Of a DNA stretch of 64,000 bases, positions 12,099 through 22,839 are shown in pieces. The DNA is from Blumeriella jaapii (lineage: Eukaryota; Ascomycota; Leotiomycetes; Helotiales; Drepanopezizaceae). The notes under the pieces are model-generated. The model worked only from the letters and a program-made list of their open reading frames with translations. It searched no databases and had not been told where the DNA came from. Position numbers and translations under genes: made by a program. Numbering within the stretch: position 1 is the first letter of the stretch; the number at the start of each line of letters is the position of its first letter. The stretch covers positions 1,674,001 through 1,738,000 of the forward strand of contig VWND01000001.1 of assembly GCA_009599575.1 (NCBI GenBank), read 5' to 3'.

Positions 12099-15000
12099 TT
12101 GGCCTGATCCGATGAGAATGAAGATATTCAGACTCGTCGAGTTAGCGAAAGTGACAAAGGATGGCAAATGTTGAAAAAAAAAAATTAAAAAAATTCATAC
12201 AGCGTGCAGAAAGTGTCGTGGGGAGGAGAGCTGCCGCTGTTGCATGCAGTTCTTAGAGACATAGATAGAGAGGAGATGGAGATAGGTGCTGAGTGGAATC
12301 GCGATGGTATGTACTGTACCGTATGGAGGAAGGGAGTGGGATGATGATGTTGTGTCAGACGCATGGCGGATCGATTGTGGGCAAAAAGAATCGTGAGTCA
12401 GGCTGGCCGAGACACTCTCCTTTTCCTTTTCATCTCACTCTCGAAACAAGAGCGGAAAAGTCAAGTAAGATGAAGAATGACGCAGATATAATAATGGGAG
12501 GAGATTTGGAGTGGAAGATTGCCCCCATCAACTCTTGAACACTATGGTACTGTGCTGTGCTGTGCGAAAAAACATACTCCGTACGCTCCATGGCCGAAGT
12601 GTTGTTGATATTGGATGGCTCTAAAAGCGTCCAGTGCAAGGGGGTGCGACAGGGGTGCGATCCAATGATCAATCCGTGTTCACTCGCCGCTTTTCAGACC
12701 GGAAATCACGACTTGTATCGTCGAACTCTACACAGCAGAGTTGACGGGAATGAATGTGGAAGTCCCCACGCCCCAAAACCCTAACACAACACACCTTTCG
12801 CGATGGAGAGATGCTCCGGAGATACGCTGCCACTCCCTCACGGTACGGTAGCTTCGAGGCCGGTTCGACTCGCCATCAAATTGGGCACATCACACTCGCT
12901 CGACAGTAAGTTAGGTTTAATACGCATCACCGACTCGACGGACAGACACCTCGGCATCACCGTCGAGGCGGTAAACCTTACAGTACCTGGCTGGAACAGC
13001 TTCACGACAGGGTCTCATCCAACAGGCGAGTGCGTCGAGAGCCAAGCGACGAGTCTCATGGACTGAGATATCTTCGATGGGGAAATGGAACGTCGGCTGT
13101 CGCTCGGTTCGAGCTGCGTTGGAGAACGAGCAGGAGGAGGCCCGGCAAGCAAAATAGCGAACGAAAAACCGACAGCATTGCCACGGATCGGATGGGCACC
13201 AGTAAAGCTAGGGTGTAGGCCCTGACTCTACAGTACCATGGACTGTGTAGTTCGACTGGACTGTAGATAATTCACCTTCCCTACGACGTCTTCATCTTTC
13301 TGGCTGCTTCCGCACCACCGATTCAGGTTTATTCAGGGTCACAGTAATGTACAGTATGATACACCCCATCTGCAAAATACACAGTACAGTATATACATAC
13401 TGTACATACTGTACAAACAGTATATACATACATCCTGTACAAGTGTTTGGTGCTGGTACATATTGTATCATTGTATCAGACCAGAAGTGCTCTCGCTATC
13501 CTTCCACGGGACCACGTCAGAACCGAATCAAGTACAGTAACGTGGACTAGCGCCCTTTCGACGTGGTCTAGCTTTTCTCGAGTGGATGTGGGATGGGCCG
13601 ACCAGGTCTCGCTCGAGGTTGATGGCAACGCCCCTTGGAAGCTCTGGCGCTCGATAGTTCACGCGGGGCTGAACCAAACCGACCGGGACTGGAACGTTTC
13701 GAGGCGTCGTCGAACACGACAGAGCGGAGCTGATCAGCAGCGTGGGTGCGTTTCGAGTCAAGAGCCGACCCGCTGAGAAGTTGTTTTGTGCATACAGTAC
13801 AGTACTGTACTGTCTCTCTCTCTCTCTCTCGCGCGCGGAGCTGGCTGGTCTCGGGTCGAATCGAGATCTGGCTGATCCACGACACGACGGGGCGGTTGCA
13901 GCTTGGAATCATGACATCCTCCTTCACGGGTCCCAAAAAAGAAAAAAAAAGTAAACAACAACAACATGAGAAATGAGAAAAAAAAACCAAAAACCAAAAA
14001 TAAAAAGAATGGGAAAAAATCTAAATGACTTTGAATTTTCCTTCCACGTGGCTGGCCGCCGGACGGAGACACGCCCTTCTGCCCCCCCCCCCCCCGCCTG
14101 ACAAAGGGGTCAGTTCAAGTGGGGCCCGCAGACAGAATGATGGATTGATTCGTGTTGACGTAAGATCATCATGACATCAGAAGGCGTGAGTCAGAAAGTC
14201 ACGGGGAGTTCATGCATTGCAGGCCCGCAGCCGTCGCCGTAGCCGTAGCCGTCCCTGCATCATGTCCATCCTCCTTGACGACAGCTACATACCTAGGTAG
14301 GTACCTTACATATAGGTACAGTACTAGGTAGGTACATACAGTTACAGCACAGCACAGTACATAACAGTACTGTACAGTATGTACCTGTATGTACCTGTAT
14401 GTACCTACTCCTATTCCCCCCTGCGCCTCACCCCCTATCTACAGTACAATACTTAGCCGATAGACTGTGTACTGTACACACAGTACTATTACACACAGTA
14501 TTATTACACACAGTACTATTACACACAATACATATTACTGTACTGTACACACAGTACTATTATACACCGTACATAATACTGTACATACTGTGCTATACTG
14601 TGCTGTACATACACACTGTACATACCGTGCACATCCAGCAAAAGCAAAGCATCCATCCATCCATCCATCCATCCAGGTCTCCACCCCACCCCGTCCCGTC
14701 CAGAGACGCCGCCGCCGCTTCCAGAACGTTTCTACGGCCGATCATATGGCAGCTGGCCAGGCCGTGCCAGGAGATTCCCGACGGGAGGGATGGAGTGGGG
14801 GGTGGGTTGGAAAGTTCCAGTTGGCATGGCATGGCATGGGATGGGATGGGATGGAGTGGGATGGATGGTGGACTGAGTTCGAGAGTCAGGCCTGTGGGAT
14901 GGCCGAATTGACATTCTCCAAGAGGGGATGGCGATGGGCTGGCAGCACGTGGAACGCGTGGGCATGTACGGTACAGTCCTGTGCTGTGCTGTGCTGTATG

Positions 15001-16390
15001 TAGAGCTGGAGATGGATGGAGATGGACCGGTCTATTGGGTTCGGTGGAGAGAGATGGAGCTGACGGGGTGGGGGGTTACTTATCTGTGTAGTACTGTACA
15101 GTACCGTACAAGGTGCTATAGGTAGGCACCTACTGTGCTGTACAGAGACTACAGCAGAACTTGTTCGCGCCTCATCAAATGGCAGGCACAGCACAGCACA
15201 ACACAACACTGTACTGTACTGTATGTACATACACATCAGTAGGAAAGACTGCTGCCGTCTTCAACCATGCGAAAGCAATCCTTTCTAGGCAATTTCAAGA
15301 ACCCCAATCCCCATGCTCAATCGGATTGCAGATCTCTAAACCAAACAATCACCACGCTGAATGTGTGCAGCGTGCATCGTCGCCAACTTGACAATGTTCC
15401 AGCGTGCTGCACAACGACCCAGCAACCCGGGAAAGGCAATGCCTCCTCCGAAAGGCCGCACACGGGAGTCAAGAGGCCACCAAAGGTTCTTGTTTCTCGG
15501 TAGTACGGTAGGGTTGGGATGGGAGGACCAAAGCTACCTACCGTACCTTGTCGTACCCAGCACCCAACACCCCGTTTCTGACTTTCTGAACCTGGCCAAA
15601 TCTTTCTCCTGTCGCTTGCGTCTGTCCGGACATCGTACGGAGGGGAGGCGCAAAGCAAGAGCCAGAGATCATCGCGGTGGATGTGGAAGTCGAACCTTGT
15701 TTGAGAAAATATTGAACGTAGATCTCGGGGACCCTGAATTTAGAACATTCGTCATTTGTCTTGACTGGTCTCCATATTGTAGACAAGTTGGGCCTCGAAC
15801 GAGGCGAGGAGAGGGTGTAGGATACCTCAGTCTTAAGTGAGGACAGACAATCGCCCGTTCTGTACATGAAGCTTTGGTTTGACTTCGATTTTCAGTCGAA
15901 TTCGGTATCGTTTCTGGAATGGAGGGGGGCGGGAGGGTTGGTTAGTACCTGCTTCTGTGTGCTTCTGTGATGAGAGTTTTCGTGGGCATTGTCCCAAGAT
16001 ACTGTAGTCGGAGAAGTCGAAAGACTTCCCGAGAGAGAAGAGTTTGAGCTGTTGGAACCCAGTGGGATGGATCATGATTGTCGAGTATGCCGAGCAGTCA
16101 GGCCAGGGGGGACATGGAAAGCGTAAAGGGCGTCGTCGTGCGTGCTGTACGGTTTGCACGGTACCGGTAGGTCGTTGCCCTCGTCGATGCCATGCGAGGC
16201 GACGGGCGATCGAGTTCCTGACATGTCTTGGTGATGCAGGAGGAGCAGAAAAGGAAGATTGAAGTCGTCATGATGTTGGGAGGTCGAGGCCCGAGCAGAG
16301 TGAGTGCGTGAGTAGTCCGCTTAGTCTACCCGCAGAGGGCGGTTGTCAAGGCGGGATGAGGGACGGGACGATCGCGCACTGATGGATGAT

Positions 16391-16446
16391 GGATGATGGT
16401 GGATGGTGGATGGTGGATGGTGGATGGTGGATGGTGGATGGTGGGT
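16391..16446 (+). repeat. 7-bp tandem repeat GGATGGT
   Basis: Eight near-perfect heptamers, preceded by GATGATGGAT trinucleotide-like sequence. Confidence 0.85.
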
Positions 16447-17945
16447 GATGGATGATGGATGATTCAAGATGTGCATGATTCAAGAGCAGCAGGACGGAGC
16501 CAGCGGATCCAATAGTGTGCGTGATGAGACGAGAACGAGCACATACACCACTGTAAGGGAGTAAGTTTGTGTGTAGGTAGGTAAGTGTGTAGGTATGTGT
16601 GTATGTGTGTACATCGGACGGTACAGTAGCACATACATAGTACATACATACAGTACTGTACTGTACATACGCCCCAGCACGTGCAATCGATCACGAGACG
16701 AGGCTACAAGCGAAGCAGCTCGTCGGCTCGCTAAGGGTGTCGATGGGTTTTCTGCTTATTCCCAAAGCGGTCGATTCCACAGTCCCGTGACCGAGCAGCG
16801 ATGATCATTCCCGCGCAATCTCAGGAGCTGGGATGGAAGTGAAGCTTTGCTAGAAAGGCGGTCAGAAAGTCGACGAGCTCCGGGATGTCCACCGTACGTC
16901 ACGCTCCACACCACATACTACAGTATGGTACGTGGGCAAGTCGTACATTAACTTTGAGGAAGCCAAACGCCACGAGGAGCTGCGCTCGCATGTCTCTCCA
17001 AGCACAAGAAAGTGAAACAGGGAAGAACCTTGGACCTTCTGAGTTCGAGCCTTGCCGAGGAGCTGCAAGATGAATCAGATGATGCGAGGTACATACTGTA
17101 CAGTACAGACGGTACACGGTACGGTACATTCAGCACTGTACCGTCCGGTAGGGCTCGAGGTCTGGCGGTGAGGAGAGCAATCTCCAGACGGTCCTCGCAG
17201 TTCGGCGAGGGACGCGGGGTAGGAGGGGGAATTCATGTACTGTACAGTACAGTATCTGAGTCTGTCAGTCCTGCAGGTACCAAATGGCGCCTGCAGAAGC
17301 TCGACATCCCCAACCGCCGATACAGGATGCGATTGGCGATACTGCAGAAGCAAGGGGGAAAGACCGCCTGAACGAGGTCTGGCACCAGCCAGCGAGATCG
17401 CCAGGTGACTGACTGGCAGTCGCCGCTTCGGATCTACGGTACAGTAGGCGACTTTGCTTCAGCTCGCGTGCGAGAGGACTTGCTCTGTACAGTACAGTGC
17501 GGTACTATGGTACAGTACTGTACAGACATACCGGACGGTACGGTAGTGTCTGTGTCGGAAGTCTTTGCCATCCATGGTCGGCTCGCCTCGAATCCCGCGC
17601 TAAGCGACGGGGTTGTTTTGATGGACCCTGGCACCGTCGTCAGGAGAAGGACACCTACACATCTACAGGACTTAGGCTTTAGATTTGCCTTTTCTGGCCC
17701 AGCAGCGCTGCTTCGATGCTTCTATCTCACTCAAGTCACGCCGACCCGAGGAAGACCACGCATTTGGAATCGGAGATGATCCCGGCACGAGGCCTCCGTC
17801 CGGCCTTCTTGACAGCGGCCGCGACGTTTCAACACACCAGCGGCCGTGAACAGGTCCGCCCTGCGCGGAACGTGGAGTGGAGCCTGGACAGCACAGCACA
17901 GCACAGCACAGTAAGAGTAAGGACCAGCGGCTCTGGGAGATCTTA

Positions 17946-18423
17946 CTTCGTACATGGCCGAATAAACGTAGATTTGACTGTCAATGCGCACTAAATACTT
18001 GGCAATGCTGCTTTTATTAAATATCCTAGTATTTTGTATGCTCATTTTCAGCTAAAATCACTGCAATATATCTGTTATTTATTTTTTAAGCCGGTGGGTA
18101 AAAGCATAGCTAACTTGTCGAGGAGTAAGATTCAATTGAAAAGCAATTTGAGCTTGCGAGAAATTGGCTTGAAAAAAAAAGAGTTTCGATTCGCAGGCGG
18201 TTGTTTTGAATATATTATTTTCGTAGTGTTTTCGGCGTTGACACTGAATAATATTCTTGGTCCATAGTAAATTGAATTTTTTTAGTAGAAATTCCTGTAG
18301 TAAAACAGCGTGAGAAGCATTAAATAGTTATTGGCTAGAATGCCTGCAAAGAGTGGAATCTTCTAGAGACTATACCCTTGCCTTTACCCCTGCAAATCTA
18401 CATTTAAAAGGCCATGTACGAAG
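17946..18423. mobile_element. MITE-like element with 14-bp terminal inverted repeats and TA duplication
   Basis: A 478-bp AT-rich block embedded in GC-richer DNA. The left end CTTCGTACATGGCC (17946-17959) is perfectly matched by its inverse at 18410-18423. Similarity continues inwards for about 17 more bases (GTAGATTTG on both arms). Both ends are flanked by TA (17944-17945 and 18424-18425), the target duplication expected of Tc1/mariner-type elements. The interior carries only a 77-codon frame (18034-18267) with no transposase motif, so this would be a non-autonomous element mobilised in trans. Superfamily assignment rests only on the TA duplication. Confidence 0.7.
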
Positions 18424-18630
18424 TACAATCCCAAGTCTCGGATGACGATCTGATGGTGATATCCTTTCTCTCTCTCCCCACGCCATGCCTGGGTCCCAGA
18501 GACGAGCAAGGCCGTCACGAACGGAAACGTGAGATGTGGTCCGGTGGAGACGGGAAAAAGTGAAGACTCCACCTGGATGGCCTGCAAGGCACCCGGTCCT
18601 GTCCTGTCCTGGCCTGTATGGACCGCGTAT

Positions 18631-18695
18631 GTACTCCGTACAGTAAGTACCGTACCGTACCGTACAGTACAGTACATACATACTGTACGGAGTAC
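18631..18695. repeat. Perfect 15-bp inverted repeat (hairpin) built from TACAGTA repeats
   Basis: GTACTCCGTACAGTA at 18631-18645 is the exact inverse of TACTGTACGGAGTAC at 18681-18695. The 35-bp loop is itself CCGTAC/AGTAC repeat. Confidence 0.8.
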
Positions 18696-20066
18696 AGTCC
18701 TTCGTACCAGACGGAGAGTTTCTTTGCTTTTCCGTGCGGCTGGGAAATTCCGTGCGGCTGGGAAACAAGCGCCCCCAGAGGTAAAATTATAGTTGGAGTC
18801 AAAAGATTCTCGCGCCCTGCTTGCCGGCCCTCTCGCCTTGGAAAGTCTACGGATGCACTGTACAGGTATGTACAGTACATCCAGCACAGTACATCCAGCA
18901 GAGCACAGTATGTACGCAGACGACACGTTTTGCGCAACCCACCGCCGTCTCCACGGGCGACGATCAAACGCTCTTTCGTACACACTCATTCATGCGAAGT
19001 CCTCCGTATGTGTGTACAGTCGATACCGACAGGACTTCTTCCATTCTCGCGCCCCTTTTGAGTTTGGAGGAGAGCCATGAATCGTATGCGTCCGTCGGTG
19101 TTTCGCCCTGGCTGGCATGACATGGCATGCGGATGCTGGCGAAACCGAAACATTCCCTCGCCGCCATCGAATCATGGTGAGCGTTCGTTCTCGAGAACAG
19201 GGTCCATCAGCTCTGCGGAGCGGCGAGATTCTCCACCGCTCTGAGCTGACACGGTCGCTCGCCATGTTCGTGCAGGGTTGGGCTGAAAGCTACGAGTGCC
19301 GTGCTTACAGTACGATAGGACAGGATGTATGTCCTGACAGTCCTGTCCTGACTGTGGTGTACTGTGTACTGTGTACCTTAGTCTGTACGGTGCATACAGT
19401 AGAGCTTCAGAGCTTGAGAGCTTCTTCCGCCCGACTCCACACCACCTCACGAGTGCTGCAAGCACACAGACCTTCGCGCGCGTGCTGCTGGACGCTGAGG
19501 AGCTACAGCACAGAGCTGTACTAGAGTAGAGGGACAGCAGTACTGTACCGTAAGTTCGACTTCAGGAGAGCAGAGGCAGAAGTTAATGTGAGTTCGATGT
19601 AGTCGAGGCCGCAGCTCCGATCCCTGTTAGCCCTCCCCCCCGGCCCCAGATGGCATGGGGCGTGGCCAAAACGACTTCTTGGAAGAGTTATGGCACGCAA
19701 GGTACGGACTGTACGCAGCGGCGCTGTACCGTGCGAGCCGCTCATATTAAAGAGGCCATCGTCGACACCGCTGGCGGCGTGTTGGCACCGTGTACCGCGT
19801 GGTTCGTCTTCACCTCGCCCTGCGGCTCCACTGTCTCTACGTCTCCTGCGCCATCCCAACCAACTCGTCCTTCGACTCGACTTCTATGCATTTCCGCCTC
19901 TCCTTCCCCTAGTTCGGACTCGGCCAAGCACCTTTCCTGCCATGTGTGGTTGATTTCCTCGTCAGGATCCAGGCACAGTTCTACTCGGAGATCGTTGTCT
20001 CTTCCATCGTCCTCTGCTTTTCATTGGGAGAGAAGCCGGGCACCCCGTACCACGCAACTCGGAAAC

Positions 20067-21146
20067 ATGAGGTCTCTCGGGCCAGCCGTTCTAGCATGTG
20101 CTGCTCTCCAGTCATTCGTTATTCTCGCTGCTCCACCACCTGTGCCTCACCGGGCCAGGCAGATCATGGCGATCGAGGAGCAGAGCAACGCCGTACCCAA
20201 CGCCGTACCGAACGCCATTGAGTCGCCGGGACAAGCGACAGTCACGGCGGTCGTCATTCCGAGCTCGGCATCGGCACCGCCGTTTCCACCAGGATCTTTG
20301 GCGACCGATCCGCTGGCGACGGAGCCGTGGGCGACCGACCCTTCACTTGCGTCGCCCATCCCCACCGCATCGACGGAACAAAGCCCGTCCGCCTCGGCCC
20401 ACCCCACAGCAGACGACTCGGAGCGCCGACAGTTGATCATCATACTGGCCGCATCCCTTGGACCTGCGGGGGCTCTCTTGATCGGGGTCCTTGTTTACCT
20501 CATCATACGCTACCGTCGTCGTCAATCGCCCCTGAGGAAGCATCGAGGCGCAACCCCTATCGACGACGATGAGATCGATTCATGGCGTCGAGCGGGGCGA
20601 TCAGCAAAGATCACAGTACCCCCTCCCACCCTCCAACCTCAGACCCCCATGGTGGGTGACATGCAATTGAAAGGGCCTGCATGGACCTGGACCGCCTCCT
20701 CGACCTCGATTCGCACAATGACGCCAACGTCGAGCGATTCCCCCGTCCTCGCCCATGCACCAAATGCTCGCATCGGCCTCACCAACGAAGCTGTGCCCGG
20801 AGCAGACGCCTTCATTGCGCCGGCGAAGCGGCAAAGTTCTCGGCTCTCACGATCACCCCCTGGGCTTGTCAGGTCTGAGAGCAGGCTGAGTTCTTTCAGT
20901 GGCGGGAGTTTATGGAGCCCGGACTGGGTCTTTAGCGACTACAAGCAGCCCGAGCCAGCCTCGACATGGTGCGCTGTGGACGAGACGGCAGCTGGCGATC
21001 AGCCAGGAACAGAGCAAGTGTCGAGCGTCGACGGCATCACCAACTGCGAGGAGGTCACAGGCAGCTTATCGCCGAGACCAGCACCTCGCACGCCACCTTG
21101 GGGGCACGTTGTACCGAGCGAGGAGATAGGGCGAGCCATCTCGTAG
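20067..21146 (+). CDS. Single-pass membrane protein with signal peptide, function unknown
   Basis: Intronless, 359 aa. The start is chosen at 20067 because it opens directly on a signal peptide (MRSLGPAVLACAALQSFV, cleavage probably near the APPP at about 24), although the frame is open further upstream. The extracellular part (about 25-125) is Ser/Thr/Pro/Ala-rich, a candidate for O-glycosylation, with small internal repeats (AVPNAVPNA; ATDPLATEPWATDPS). One transmembrane helix lies at about 133-155 (IIILAASLGPAGALLIGVLVYLI), followed by a basic stop-transfer RYRRRQ. The cytoplasmic tail contains IDDDEIDSWRR, a motif I associate with a common class of fungal single-pass proteins of unknown role, then Ser/Pro-rich sequence. 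The Mid2/Wsc-like architecture suggests a surface sensor, but no cysteine-rich WSC domain is present. It may be species-restricted. Confidence 0.7.
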   Translation: MRSLGPAVLACAALQSFVILAAPPPVPHRARQIMAIEEQSNAVPNAVPNAIESPGQATVTAVVIPSSASAPPFPPGSLATDPLATEPWATDPSLASPIPTASTEQSPSASAHPTADDSERRQLIIILAASLGPAGALLIGVLVYLIIRYRRRQSPLRKHRGATPIDDDEIDSWRRAGRSAKITVPPPTLQPQTPMVGDMQLKGPAWTWTASSTSIRTMTPTSSDSPVLAHAPNARIGLTNEAVPGADAFIAPAKRQSSRLSRSPPGLVRSESRLSSFSGGSLWSPDWVFSDYKQPEPASTWCAVDETAAGDQPGTEQVSSVDGITNCEEVTGSLSPRPAPRTPPWGHVVPSEEIGRAIS

Positions 21147-21850
21147 ATGTCTCCGGCCCATGCGGGTGTGAAGAATTCTGCGGGCCGGGAGCGGTATACA
21201 CATACCGAATGACCACTTACACGATTTGATCAACAATTTTCTTTTCGATTTTGGCGCCCTGCGCGATAGCATGGCGTTTGAGGCGCCGGGCTTCGTCCTG
21301 ATGGCAGTGCCGGCTGGGTGGGGATGATATCCATTAGACATGGGATTGCTGTATGACCTCTTTTGTGGGATGTCTTAATCCATCGGAACCATGTTGTGTA
21401 ACGAACTGTAGAATCAATACATGTATATGTGCATTCTCCAAATCAAGGTCTTACTGCCGATGTTGACTCTTCGGCTATCCAATAGAAATCTGCAATCCAC
21501 ACCCCAGCTTTGCGTCCCAGGATTCTAACTGAACTCATCTTGTCTGCATTCCCCCTATTCCGGAGATGCAGGCCGTAGAGTTTCTCGCCGCCTTGTTCAT
21601 TATGTCGCATGCTGCACGCGAACCGGAAACTTCAAAGACATGTCTGATCAATGTATCGAAAGGGTGAAGAGGTGGGCAGAAAAGGGCGGTGACAAAGTCA
21701 ACGACCTGTGCCGCCTGCCGTCACGTGTGCTGATACACGACTTCGCGTAACGCGTCAACTTCTCGAATTGCCAACCTCAGAACCCTATCTATCACCGGCC
21801 TCGGCACTCGATCGGGTTTCCGCACGCAACATCTCCTCGGATCAGACGCA
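21147..21850. other. Intergenic between membrane-protein gene and DPB4
   Basis: 704 bp of ordinary mixed-composition DNA. It contains the 3' flank of the upstream gene and the promoter of DPB4. I see no RNA gene or repeat. Confidence 0.5.
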
Positions 21851-22839
21851 ATGCCTCCGCGCAAAAGCGACGCCTCGAAAGTGGTGACGGCCGACGAGGC
21901 GACGCCTGCGAAAGAATTGGCGGTTCGGGATGGCATCAATATCGAGGTACGTACGTACCACGGGACGCCATGCCGTCGGGCGTCAATTGAGTGACGCCTA
22001 CCGGCACGAGAAGGACATCTCGGAACGGCGCGGATTACCACTCTGAACAGAATTTGGCAGGGGACTGAGTGCGAAGCAGGATTTCAATCTCCCTAAGAGC
22101 ATCGTGACGAGGCTGGCGAAAGGTGTTTTGCCCCCCAACACGCAGATTCAAGGGAACGCCATGCTGGCGCTGACCAAAAGCGCGACGGTGTTCGTCAACT
22201 ACTTGATCGCGAGGTAAGCTCAGCTCACCCGCGCGCCCCCCTCACGGAGCAAGCCTGGCCTGACCTCTACGCGCTGCAGCGCAAACGATCATGCCTCGTC
22301 TAGCAACAGGAAGACCGTCGGGCCGCAGGACATCTTTAACGCTTTAAACGACGTCGAGTTCCCGGATTTTCGAGATCGACTGGAAGAGGAGCTTGCGAGT
22401 AGGTTTTGCCCTGCATGAGAGAGAGGGGGGGCTGTGACCACTGCGTGGAGTGATGCGTTGGATGGCTAATGTGTTGGTTGCCTGAGCAGAGTTTAACGAA
22501 GTGCAAACCGATAAGCGAAGCGCGTACCGCAGCAAAGTAGCGAGTAAAGCTGCTGACGTGGGAGACGAGGAAGATAAAGACGGCCAGCCTGCTGCGAAGA
22601 AGGCACGATTAGAGCCGGACGGAGGGGACGTTAAGAATGGGGAGAGTGGGGATGGAGAGGTCGGGGACGCGGATCAGTCAAATGACGAAGCCGAGGAGGA
22701 GGATGGCGATGTGCCTGAGGAAGAGGAGGAGGAGGAGGAAGAACAGGAGAACCTAGAAGTTGAAGACCCTCTAGAAGAAGAGGCCGAGACCAAGGAGGCC
22801 GATGACGAAGCTCTGGATAATGGAGAGGATAGTGATTGA
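21851..22839 (+). CDS. DPB4: DNA polymerase epsilon histone-fold subunit Dpb4 (POLE3-like)
   Basis: Histone-fold subunit of DNA polymerase epsilon, in other fungi also shared with an ISWI chromatin remodeller. Four exons: 21851-21946, 22080-22213, 22280-22398 and 22490-22839, giving 232 aa; introns are 133, 66 and 91 nt. The joined exons read INIE-DFNLPKSIVTRLAKGVLPPN, then LALTKSATVFVNYLIASAND and RKTVGPQDIFNALNDVEF, which is the complete CBF/NF-Y-type histone fold (about 30-115). The C-terminal half is a strongly acidic Glu/Asp tail (about 150-232), as usual for fungal Dpb4, with KKARLE before it as a possible nuclear signal. Splice sites are supported by uninterrupted reading frame and family conservation. 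Confidence 0.93.

Larger units (their letters stand above)
10535..20066. other. Gene desert 1: 9.5 kb of microsatellites and low-complexity DNA
   Basis: I find no convincing gene between the MAPKKK stop and the next start. The region holds poly-G tracts, CCTAGGTA/GGTA repeats (11370-11580, 14285-14410), a (GA)n tract, GCTGT repeats (11810-11872), GGTT repeats (11901-11926), CATC repeats (14648-14676), GGATGGT repeats (16391-16446), many TACAGTA/TACTGTA clusters and one MITE-like element. Open frames here are driven by the repeats and lack family motifs. Confidence 0.7.

Noticed and set aside
14399..15003. Frames of 170-178 codons rich in Tyr, Cys, Thr, Val and His
   Set aside because: They are translations of TACAGTA and ACACAGTAC repeats, open in several frames at once.
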